A DNA stretch of 64,000 nt, from contig WPIO01000057.1 of assembly GCA_009760855.2 (NCBI GenBank), positions 2,229,001 to 2,293,000 on the forward strand, read 5' to 3'. Position 1 is the stretch's first letter. Each line of letters opens with the position of its first letter. The DNA comes from Cristatella mucedo. Lineage: Eukaryota > Bryozoa > Phylactolaemata > Cristatellidae. A program made the position numbers and the translations under genes. The notes beneath the pieces were generated by a model that did not search any database, was not told where the DNA came from, and worked only from the letters and a program-made list of their open reading frames with translations. Below, piece after piece: positions 22,076 to 32,479 of the stretch.

Positions 22076-22899
22076 CTAGAACGCAGACTTGCCGAATTTC
22101 TCAAAATCAGCATAACTAATTGTAAATTATTTCCGGTTAGTGCGACAGGTCCCACTTTTACGCTTTCCCAACGTTTGCCTCAGTTCGATCATTGCTACCA
22201 TCCATTGATATTGTGGCCATGATTGCTAGACTCGATTATGTATATTTCTCGAAGCGCGCTCATTCTGCTAGATTTGCGAGTAGCTGAGCAACAGTTGTAA
22301 ATTCAGTTAACTTGTTTTCAAATAGTTAAGGTGTCTTATAAAATAGTATACAATCCATTTCCTTTTTTTTAAGATTAAAGCACATACTTTTATCTTGCAT
22401 GAAATTAACCATTTCCCTTGATCAAGGATCAAAACTCCTAACGAATACTCACTTAAACATATCTTCAACTTCACTTCGATAATCTTTGCTGCTGAACGAA
22501 AGAAGCCACGCAATAGCTAATAAGGTGCGTACTGCCATTGGTGCATGTAATAAAAGAACAATAACGTTAACTCAGTTCACGTATAGGCTATTAGTATTAA
22601 TATTAAAGTTCAAACTTGAAAATTATTTTTATAGGTAAATCTAAGCCTACATTTATTTATTTCGTACATTAAATCGATAATAGTGCGTCCAAGTTAGTTT
22701 TTCTTGGTGGCATTGAGGGTGGGCTACTTGAAGAGAAAACAACTTATGGAAGGCGAATTACAGGAAATAGAATTCTCTAAACCTTCAGAACGTGAAAATC
22801 CTAACTCTTCAAGTCAGCTCTACCAGAATTCCTCCGGCAGCGTCCACTCAGAACAATGGTTTCAGCTTCTAAAATTACTTGTCACTTCGCCAGCACGTC
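22076..22899. other. Non-coding stretch, no feature seen
   Basis: A plus frame at 22704-22913 reads YLKRKQLMEGELQEIEFSKP and stays open into the following LINE relic. It has no clear splice sites and is not called. Confidence 0.3.
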
Positions 22900-23240
22900 A
22901 GGTCCACAGTTAAGTCTGCGTTTTGTCACGTATTGCTATACTAGTGGCACAGTTCGGCCTTGCTTGGACGAGGCGACCGCAGTCGAACTATTCGATGCAG
23001 TTGGGACATCCCGACTGCATCTTGGTAAACTAATCGCAGGTATTTATTTTCTTTTGAAAGTGCAATTTAAGTCAGGCTATAACTCATCCGTTAGATTTAC
23101 CTGCCGTAAACGTCGCAGTGACAAAATACGCGTCAGCGTCCGCATCTTATAATTGCTGCCAGCATAGCAGGGCATTGACTTTCAGATCCCAATTTGAGAT
23201 GAGAGACAATTTCAAAGGATACGGTTATCAACTTGTGTCA
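22900..23240 (+). mobile_element. Decayed LINE-B thumb-region remnant
   Basis: Recognisable only by nucleotide words: TCAGGTCCACAGTTAAGTCTGC, then GGGACATCCCGACTGCATCT and CCGTAAACGTCGCAGTGAC, which correspond in order to the LINE-B thumb sequence. All frames are broken. Confidence 0.6.
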
Positions 23241-23489
23241 CACTCAGCCGCATGTCCAAGCGTAACGCGTAAAGAGAAGCTATGTCTGAATTCCTGATAC
23301 GGAAGTTATATAGGTGATGAATTGCTGGTGCTGTAGTCTGATTGGCTGCGTGTACCAGACTGAAAATTATGTCCTAGATTTTAAATTTAAATAGAAAAAG
23401 TGATAACCGGGTCTTCCACAACATTTTATAGTGTCTTTGATTAGAATAATAAAAATGAGACTGGCCAGAAGTAGCTTAATTTCTCTTTG

Positions 23490-26400
23490 TCTAATAACAA
23501 AAATAATAATAATACACTTGATAAAACGCCCTCAAAGAACTCAATCTCTTTCAAGGCACTTTACGTTTGCTGCAAAGAAAACGCGATTGTATGGTGTAAT
23601 CTTGTAATATCGTGTCAATATTATGTTAATATCGTGGTAGTATCATGCTTGATAAACCAAATAAGTAACATGGTTAGGGGTGACATGCACAGGGTCAGCA
23701 TGCGAGTGTGGTTAGTGGCAGCACGCAGAGTGTCAGCACACATAAGCCCATAAAGGACAAATCTCAGGGACCTAGTGAATACATTAAATAGCTGCGTTGT
23801 TAAGTTCTTTTTAAATGTGGTCAAGTCGGAAGATGTTGGGATGCAAATCGGGAGTGATTTCCAGGCTTTGGGAACATACGAACTAAATGCACAGTTTCTA
23901 AAGGATATGAGGTTTGTACGAGGTATTGGTAAACTGTTGGATTGCCAAAACCTGGTGGTATGATGCTTGGCCTGGTGGGAAAGTAGATCTAAGAGATAGG
24001 CTGGAGCCAAAGAATGAAGAAACCTAAAAGTGAGCGACAGAACCTTGAAGTCGATCAGTGGTTGACTGGGAGCCAGTGCAGGTCGGTGTGAAGTGGTGTA
24101 ATGTATCAACTGCGTCGCTAGCGACAAATAAGCCTATCTGCAGAGTTTTGCACCAGCTGTAATGGCGTTATTGCACATGCCGGTAGGCCAGCAACCAGTG
24201 AGTTGCAGGATTCAAGACAAAATGCCACAAACGCATGGACCAACTTACACGTGGTATCCTTACATTAACAAGCCCGAATTTTAGCAATATTATGTAACTG
24301 AAAGTAGGCAGACTTGATTGTGGAGCTGATGTGGTCGTCTAGCAAGAGTTCACTTTGGAACATGACACTTAGATTTCGAGCTGATTAAGCGGGAGAAATA
24401 CTGGCAGAGCCAATTTTCAGCACCAGCTTTTCAAATTTCTAAATCACACTGGATTTGCCCATAGCTGATAAGTTAGTTTTATTCTCGTTTAGCGAAAAGC
24501 AATTTGTTGCCATCCATGTGCGGACGTCATCAACATACGCAGCAAGTGAGTTGAGAGAATTCGAGGTGCTCGAAGGCTGGGAGGGATCAAAGCAAAGGTA
24601 CAACTGAGTGTCATCCGCATAGAAGTGAAAGCCTAGATTGTGCTTCGCAATCACATCCACAAGAGGGAGAGCATAAACCGTGAAAGAACCGAACCTTGCA
24701 CGGAGCCCTGAGGTACCCCATATTTAAGAGGTACCTCGGATGATCTTCGCCCGTTCACGTCAATACTCTGGAGTCTTCCATTGAGATTCAACCTGAACCA
24801 TTGCAGAGCAGTGCCAATGATGCCCAGGCGAGATTTGAGGAGCTCTAGAAGAACTTGCTAATCGATTGTGCTACAAGTTGCCGAGAGATTGAGCAAAACA
24901 AGCAGAGATACTCTACCCACGTCTGCATTCATAAGTAGGTCGTTGTACACCCTAAGGAATGCTGACTCTGTGATGTGATTAGCTTAAAAGCCAGACTGGA
25001 ACTTATTAGCAATGTTTGAAGTTTCAATCTATGAGGTCATCTGGTCCGCTACGGCCAGTTCCAGCGTCTTTGATAGGTATGGTAGACGGGAGACTTGGTG
25101 GTAATGCTCAAGTTCTCTTAGTCTAGTGTCGCTTTCTTGAGAAGTGGCCTGACTGCAGCTTTTTTGAAAGGTGCTTGGACACGACCTGAGGCTAATGACA
25201 TATCATTGATGTTTGTTATGCATGGCAGTAGCAAATCAACTGAAAATAATAGTAGGACAATTTTGTGGAGTTACTGACGGAGATACAATAGGGTCCACAG
25301 AACTGGCTGTCTTCCTTGGTTGGGGTACGAACGTCAGGACGAGATTACTAGTGACCTGCTTAAATGAAGACAGTGAGGTGCAGCCAGTAATCGGGGAACA
25401 TCATTCTAGGGGGATAATTTCTTTTCAGCAATGGACTCCCTGATCTAGTCTTTTGGACAAAGAAGCTAGAGAAGCGATCTAGATTATCTCAGGGATCATC
25501 AGGTTAGGAGCTAATATGGGAGCGGTTGAGGAAATGGTTGATCGCTGACATCAGCATTTTCGAATTGTGCATCTGTGATTCAACAATGTTTCTATTGAAG
25601 CTAGACTTGGCCTTTGCAAGGATTGATTATTACGACCTACAGTAGTCTTCATATGCCTGTCGATGGACAGGTAGTCCGGATCTTTAGTATGCTTTTTCAA
25701 ACTTTCGCTTAGTAGACCTGGCTAGTTTAATGTATGTAGTAAACCATAGGCCGTCTGGGCCAGAGCTCACAGTCCGCTTAGTCAGAAGTGCAAACCATCG
25801 AGCGTGTCAGCTAGTGCCGGGCTGTAGCTATCTACCAATGATGACAGATCGGAGGGAGAACTGAGCAGCACAGGCGGAGCAGATATTCTCGCACGGACAG
25901 CATCGAAGTCAAGGCTCTTGAGGTTTTGAGATTCACAGGTTATTTAAGAGGGGAAGGCAGGCATACACCTTAGATTGAATGAGATCTGCGTGTGGTCAGA
26001 TAAGTAGGATTTTTAATAATTGGCGATAGAAAAGTGTAGTTGTATGAGAAAATCCGGTCGAGCGTTTGACCCTTGATATGAGTTAAGGCAATGCACGTGA
26101 GACACAAGAGACAATGAGTCAGTCAGTGCACGAAAATCAGTGCTGAAAGCGTCACGTAAGTTATCAACGTGAACGTTGAAATCACCCATAATCAGGAAGG
26201 ATCGATTTATTGCACCAAGAATCGAAATGAAATCGGGAAATCTGAGAAAAGGAAGATTTAGTACCTGGTGGGCGATAGACTACTGCCACTATAGGTAGTT
26301 GCTTTTGGGTGAGACCAAGACAATCGATTCAAAAGACTGCTTCGAGGGTACTGCAAATGGCTTGAAGTTGAATTTCGAGGGCACGATAACAGCAACTCGT

Positions 26401-26640
26401 CTAGTTTTGATTGATCTAGGGGTGTGAAAGAATGAGAAACCAGTTGGGGTTGCGTCTTTAATGGTCGGACAGTTTATCGACTTTAGCCAAGTTTCAGTTA
26501 GGGCGAGCAGGTCGAGACCATTTTCAGAAAAAAGGTCGCTTGTTACCAGAGGTTCATTGCACAATAAGCAAGAATTCCAAAGGAAAGCCTTAAGTCAGGT
26601 CAATGGAGGTATAACAGGCCTGATGACCACTAATATAGAG
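23490..26640 (-). mobile_element. LINE-B, near-complete endonuclease plus RT region, antisense, defective
   Basis: Reading the minus strand from 26640: an ORF2 start-like region, then the APE-type endonuclease (LLALTETWLKS at 26490-26520, PTGFSFFHTP, SFESIVLV, and SDH of the last catalytic motif near 26000). The EN-RT linker follows, then RT with YADD (24439-24660 encodes LGFHFYADDTQLYLCFDP), the thumb (KVLSLTFRFLHSLAPAYLLD at 23621-24127) and the 3' UTR and tail at 23490-23620. Frameshifts and stops interrupt every domain. A 28-base LINE-A terminus is embedded at 25261-25288. No ORF1 is seen. Confidence 0.9.
25261..25288 (+). mobile_element. 28-bp LINE-A 3' terminus inside LINE-B
   Basis: TTTTGTGGAGTTACTGACGG plus AGATACAA is the exact 3' end of the LINE-A copies at 2211 and 27552. 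It interrupts antisense LINE-B sequence that in the copies at 37110 and 48490 runs straight from AGGACA to AATAGGGTCC. It is an extremely 5'-truncated insertion. Confidence 0.85.
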
Positions 26641-27552
26641 AGACGATAAAACCGAGCTGCTTCTCATAGGACACCCTAAGCGTGTGGCTGGATTAAAAGG
26701 CTTAGCTGTTCTAATAGGTGATGCTATTGTGCGACCTTCACCACGTGCTCGTAATCTAGGTGTCGTGTTCGACAGCTGCCTCAATATCAAAAGCTTCATT
26801 CAAAAGACTGCCTCTACAGCTAGCCATCACATCCGATCCCTATCCAAGATCAGAAGCTGTCTCCCACAGTGGCTTGTAAAAAATTTAACTAGCTCTTTAG
26901 TTCTGTCTCGGCTTGATTATTGTAATTCCCTTTTGGCTGGGCTACCAAAGAAAGCTATTATGCCACTACAGCGGACTATGAATATGGCTGCAAGGCTGGT
27001 CTTCAAGTCCCAGCGGTTTGAGCACGTGTCACCTTTGCTGAAAGAGCTAGGATGGTTGCCGGTTGAGCAAAGGATACAGAGCAAAGTTCTTACGCTGACC
27101 CACAAGGCCCGCCACGGTTTGGCTCCTTCGTACCTAGCTGAACTGCTGCATCAGTTTCAGCCTGTTCGCGCCCTCAGGTCCTGTGTGGACAATAAATTAG
27201 CTGTTCCATTCCTCCGCTTAAAGACAGTTGGCGACAGAAGCTTTAGCTCTGCAGGTCCTAGACTGTGGAACTCGCTTCCACAATTCTTACGCAACGACAT
27301 CTACTCTCCAACTGCCGACTATGGCACATATTTTTCAGCGGTCCTGAACTGCTACTTCTATGCTACTCACTACCTCAACTGCTCTCCTAACTCTGCTATG
27401 CTTTCCAATTTCTCTTTGTTGCGTGAGACGAAGTCTGTTGGCTACCGAATGGATACCGAAAGCCGCTTAGGCTGTGAGTGGGCTATACAAAAGTCTCCTG
27501 CGTAACACCCACATGGTCTTTATGACTTTGCGGAGTCACTGACGGAGATACA
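26641..27552 (+). mobile_element. LINE-A 3' portion with open C-terminal frame
   Basis: It begins after the YADD region (DDKTELLLIGHPKRV) and has an open frame at 26684-27505. That frame encodes ARNLGVVFDSCLNIKSF, LSRLDYCNSLLAGLPKKAIM, LAELLHQFQPVRALRS and SFSSAGPRLWNSLPQF. It ends with the LINE-A terminus GACTTTGCGGAGTCACTGAC. It is close to the 803-2211 copy but less damaged. Its 5' end abuts the 5' end of the antisense LINE-B copy head to head. Without the palm it is inactive. Confidence 0.9.
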
Positions 27553-28054
27553 AGACAAGATTCATAGTGACGCATGTGGGGGAGCATGCTGTACGGTTCG
27601 AGACAATGCTATGAGTACCAAACGAGCGGGTACTCAGCTCACAGTTCCCGCCAAACGAGCGGCGTCTGAGCTAGCGGTTTAGGCCGCAGGGGCGACTCCT
27701 GGGTGCTTTCCTTCTGTCAATGGATAGTTTACGAATCTTAGCAAAAGCATTAATATATAGGAATGAATTAGATCTACGATGACGAAGCGATAACAGCTGC
27801 TGACGATCATAACTAACACGCAGGTTACTAGCCGCTGGCGTAGCTACGGCAGCCGGTGGTGTGGGAGACCCAGCAGCCCGAAGCAATTAGCATTTAGATA
27901 CCTATACCCACGTAATTTCTTACGAGCTACGGTTAAATAAAAATCAGGATAACTGTACACATGTCTTAGGTGTAACGTGTTTGTGCAAGATATTTGCAAG
28001 AACTTTGGTTTTCGGAAGAATTCTGAAACGAATACGAACGCACATGAGACCGCC
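27553..28054. other. Unassigned segment with a dispersed repeat
   Basis: GC is raised at 27565-27700. Positions 27890-27940 match the unknown repeat of 11930-11980 (shared CACGTAATTTCTTACG). A minus-strand open frame at 27671-27886 is Ala/Pro/Arg-rich and not recognised. Confidence 0.35.
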
Positions 28055-28745
28055 CTATCTCATTCAGTCGGCGGTTTACGTCTGCTTCTGTATTACGCAG
28101 GATCTGTAAATATTAAAGCCTTAAAAGAATTGAAATTGCTACAGCCTCCGAGAAAGTATCTTCTTAGTTCAAGGAAGCTCTAGCCAATTTCTCATTTTCC
28201 GGATTGTTCGAACTGCATCAGCAAGCTTGAAGCCGACATTGCAGCTGAGTTTGCCCCTCTGACTTAGCTATCTGTGTGCCATCACGCAGATCGCAAATGG
28301 ATGACCACAGATAACTCACTAACTTCGTGAACTACGTAAAAGCTTGAGAAAGCCTCCAGAATATCAGATCTGGCTGTGCCTCTGCAGAGATACTAGAACC
28401 AATTTTTGTTGTACCAATTTATCACAGCATCCACCTGTCAAGCTTTTACAGAACCACAGTCGAACCAGAAATGCACAATGTACAAATGCTGCTGTAAATC
28501 TCGTAAACCATCTACCAAGCCCTCCCAGGTTAGCTCCATACTTATCGGTCATTGCTGTACTTTAAAAGTTCGCTGCTCTTAGCAACGTGCAATGCCCTGG
28601 CACTTATCAAACAGTTTGTTGATAGGCCATCGAGTTTGAAAGCGACACAAGACCAAGAGAACGTGAGTAACCACTGCCCGGTATCCTTTCTACCAGTCCT
28701 ACCATAGACACTACAACATGTTTTGGCAAACCAGCTGAACTCTTT
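28055..28745 (+). mobile_element. LINE-C remnant, copy 2
   Basis: It matches 21430-22075 (for example TGAGAAAGCCTCCAGAA..ATCAGATCTG, then CTGTCAAGCTTTTACAGAAC and GATAGGCCAT). The end encodes an RT-entry-like N-CPVSFLPVL...LANQLN segment. It is full of stops. With the first copy it defines a separate old subfamily related to LINE-B. Confidence 0.6.
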
Positions 28746-29309
28746 AAACCCAGCACGTACATTTTAGCCTAGCTTTATAGTTAATTAATCCACAGACTTA
28801 GTATTGCTCGGAGTTTATAACGTTTTTAAAGACTTAGTGTATAACGACTCGATGTATGTATGGGCAAAATCCTTCTATCCATTTACCTTGTCAAACTCGA
28901 TCCAAACCCTTTCTGCATGTATCGGTGGCATTTATACTGGCAGTGTGGGCTTGATGTAGAAACCATATTAGCAGTAGGTCAAACTTGTAAGTAATAATTA
29001 AATAAAATGCTTTGAAATGGAAACTCGAGTGCTGCACATATAATAATGGCTGAATAATGGCTGAGTCAGAGTTTCTCTGGCAGCATTCCTATGAAATCTC
29101 GATGTCTTATTCCAGACTGACCTTCAACAAAACGATTGGATCAGCTCCATATTAAATTTTGCCAGCTTGCAGCTACAATATATTTTGAAAATATTGGTCT
29201 CGGAGAGCAGAAACTAAAGTCAATCTTTCATTACTAACTTTTAGATGACTGCATTATAGAGTTTAAACCTATCTATCCAATTTACTCCCAATCAGGATTG
29301 ACTTGTAAA
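28746..29309. other. Non-coding stretch, no feature seen
   Basis: AT-rich DNA without a recognisable element. Confidence 0.4.
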
Positions 29310-29454
29310 ATAATAATGCAGTTCGTTTGTGTAGCACCCTTAGAGAACCTAATCTCTGTTCAGGTGCTTCACACAGGCCTCTGGGCTCGAGCCCACGACC
29401 TCAGCCAGACCTTGGTCGGGGCGAGCACCGTGACCGCTTGAACAAACCAGCTTG
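29310..29454 (-). mobile_element. tRNA-headed SINE copy (family S), antisense
   Basis: Tail, B-box (GGGCTCGAGCCC type) and A-box region (read in reverse, GCTGGTTTGTTCAAGCGGTC) are all present. It begins with a TAATAA remnant at 29311. Confidence 0.85.
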
Positions 29455-29559
29455 CAACCATAAACTCATCCGACGAAAATTAGAGTTTTGAACTTGCACC
29501 ACAATCTCAAACCTGTAAAGGAAAACTACCATTTATGAATCAGAATCTAATCGGCTATA

Positions 29560-29963
29560 CTGCGCATTTCAGCCTCTTCGTGCCCTCAGGTCCTGTAGGG
29601 ACATCAAATTAGCTGTTTAATCCCTCAGCTTAAAGACCGTTGGCGACGGAAGCTTTAGCTCTTCATAACCTAGACTGTGGAACTCGCTTCCACGATTTTT
29701 AGGCAACGAGAAATTCTCTCCCGTTGCCAACTATGGCTCACCTTATCCAGTGGTCCTTAGCTGCTACTTCCATGCCACTCACTACTTCAACTGCTCTCCT
29801 GACTCGGCTGTTCTTCCCACTTTCTCTTTGTTTCATGACGTGAAGTCTGCTGGCTACCGAATGCACTAAAAGCGGCTTCGGCTGGGAGTGAGCTATACAA
29901 AACTCTCCTGCATAACACCCACGCACTCTTTGTGGCTTTTTTGAGTTACAGACAGAGATACAA
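29560..29963 (+). mobile_element. LINE-A C-terminal remnant
   Basis: It matches the last part of LINE-A: TTTCAGCCTCTTCGTGCCCT then CAGGTCCTGT, TTGGCGACGGAAGCTTTAGC and CTGTGGAACTCGCTTCC, ending in GAGTTACAGACAGAGATACA. Frameshifts and stops abound. It is older than the other two copies. Confidence 0.85.
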
Positions 29964-31036
29964 ATATGTGTAATAGCCACACAAAATAAGCATGGAAATC
30001 AACCAGGGTTTCATAGTGTTCTAAATGCGTCTCAGTAAAATCACTAGCACGTGACATAACGATTAAAATTACAATCAGTGGCTGTCACTCAATTTACTTA
30101 TAGATCACCAGCACTGAATTTCGTTAAAATGCAAGAAATTATATTGATTATATCATGGTATATAGTGTATCATTTGAAATCTTTATTAATGTTCCGCTTC
30201 ACGTAACAGTGCATATGTCCATGGCTCACGTTTAAATGAGATTCTCTTGGTTTATTCTTCTTTTTGCAAGCTGTAACGAAAAAAGAATTAGTTTTAATGT
30301 CGGCATATTGGAATCTAGCGGTAAACAGGTCTTAACACGACATTACGATGAAGCGGGTAAAAGCTCATACGATCTTCTGGACAAGTGTACTAGCCCCAGA
30401 AATATTTTTTGCATGCTCATTGGTACAAGAAAGCACATCAACCAACAAAGTGTAGATGGTCGGTTATAAATAGATATATATGAATTCGCTTTAGGAAATC
30501 AAATAAACAAATGTTCTTCATACGGAAACAGCTGAAGAATTCCAAGGTCTCATGAATACATCTGCTGAAATAGTGATACTTAATGTTAACTTCTATTTGT
30601 TGCCATACAGTACAGACTAGAAGCGGTTGAGTACCAATCCTTCACCTTGACCATAAAGTAGGAACAGACATTTAATACAAACAGTATGTCGTAATTTCTC
30701 TTGAAGTATCTTCGGAAACCGAATAAATTTCGAGATTAATTCAGTTCTAAGTTATATCTTTAAACAGAATTTCTGAATATATCTCTAACCAATTTCCTTG
30801 TGCACATAACATATTACATTATCAAATTAATCAAAATCCAGGTATATTTTTAAATGCAAAAGATATAAAAATTTACACGATTAGCTATAACTTACGGGCT
30901 TTAATAGAGAAAGCTTATTGTAGGCTTTTAGGATCCAATTGCTGCAATCAAGTTCGTTGCGAGCAAAAAGTAGTTTCAACAGACTCTTATTAAATATTTC
31001 CTGAATAGTGCTTAGTGGTTGGAACTCCAGATAGGT
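29964..31036. other. Mostly featureless; one small open frame
   Basis: An ATG frame at 30236-30469 (+, 77 codons) begins MRFSWFILLFASC, which looks like a signal peptide, and is otherwise unknown. Without homology or splice evidence it is not called as a gene. Confidence 0.25.
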
Positions 31037-31108
31037 GATACAAAGCGCCTAGAGAGAGATTAAGTTCTCTGAGGGCGCTTTATCAAGTGAATTATTATTA
31101 TTATTATT
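31037..31108 (+). mobile_element. LINE-B tail only (hairpin plus ATT repeat)
   Basis: Positions 31043-31090 hold the tail hairpin AAAGCGCCTAGAGAGAGATT through GAGGGCGCTTTATCAAGTG, followed by ATT repeats. It is a very short 5'-truncated copy. Confidence 0.85.
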
Positions 31109-31750
31109 CATATTCAGCTGTAGTGGTATAATAGCTTTCTTTGGCAGTGCAGCCAAAAGGGAAATCTCGGTAAGCCTTGTAAGAAAGGTCGCAGGCTGTG
31201 ATTGCGAAATTGCTTCAGTCGGAGGGGGCTCTATGGAGGCACGAATGTGCACAATGTTTTCAGCAAAGAATGCTGAAAATTTTTCGGATGAGCCGTATGT
31301 ATATCTCTTCCTTCTGCAGTATTCTCCAAAATATCTGAAATGTGCTGGTAAGGTTGTTTTAGAAATACACCTATAGCCTCGGCCTCAACTCGTCGTTATG
31401 CATAACAAGACAGAATGCGTGAGCAGATAATTTACAAGCCCTCGTAGGTGGCGGACGAACCTTTTAGATCGCTTACTTACCGAGGCCTCAGTCAGGAGCA
31501 CGGCCGAAGGGGTCTGCTCACTGCTTGTCTAGTGATGGCCTTCTTTAAGGCAATGCTTCTGAATCATGTCTGATTGAAGACAATTTTCCGAAATCAAGGG
31601 CACTATTCTACGATTCGCTGCTGTCGTAGCACATATCTCGAGCTATTTCTCAGAAGAATGGTGGTTTATCATCCATCTCAAGGTCGGAAATTCTTTGTTT
31701 AGCTGAATTTCCTTCGAACAGGAGCTGATCTGATTCATTGCCTAAATTAG
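31109..31750 (-). mobile_element. LINE-A-like EN-RT linker fragment, antisense, internally deleted
   Basis: On the minus strand the linker motif KFSAFFAENIVHIRASIEPP is followed by TEISLLAALPKKAIIPLQ. The latter belongs to the RT thumb (LLAGLPKKAIMPLQ in LINE-A), so the whole palm has been deleted between them. The upstream part (31300-31750) is assigned by position only. Confidence 0.5.
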
Positions 31751-32479
31751 GCTTGAAAAAAATAATGGCGCCCGTTCCTGCCAAAGCTATTCTACCCAAG
31801 ATGACAGAAGCCTAATGCATTCAACGCTACTCTGGGTATTCAGAAAAATTAGTTTCAACCTAATTGCCTGCCAATTAATGAGCCCCCGATTTTAAAACCA
31901 AGTGTTCTTGAAGCTACGTTGGCTATAATTATCTATAAGAGCCGATCGTACGAAACAGCAATTTAAGGGTCGAAGTTAGGCTGTAAGGTGAACATTGGTA
32001 GGATATTTGATAATCAAATTTACTCATGAAAAATTAAACGGCACAAAAATAAGCTATTTACTCTAATGTGGGCCTTTCAAAGATCTGAGACAGATAAGAT
32101 TCTCGATACAAATATTATGGCCATTGAATTCCACAAACAAAATGTTCATTCAGCGTACACTGCACGAGCTTATTGAACAAGCAAAGAGCGATCATACACT
32201 TCCTCTTCTTGGTCTCACTAAACTAGGTAGTTTGCCCCACATGATGCACATTTTCTTTGTAATTATAGTATCGGATTCATAATCTAAAAACCTTAATTTC
32301 AAAACTTGGTGGGGATGTCAACTTTTCAGAGTGAAAGTTTTACACTCATGCAAGTGCAAATGCCGTATTAAAAAAGAGTTCTAGCTGAATGAAAGTTGAT
32401 AGTTCGACTTCAAGCCATTTGAATTACTCTCAAGCATTCTTTCGCATATATAGCCTTGATTTAACCTGACAAAAATCCA
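31751..32479. other. Non-coding stretch, no feature seen
   Basis: No element or exon that can be supported. Confidence 0.4.

Noticed and set aside
30236-30469. Small secreted protein beginning MRFSWFILLFASC
   Set aside because: Only a signal-like start supports it. There is no homology, splice evidence or conserved Cys pattern, and its length is within chance.
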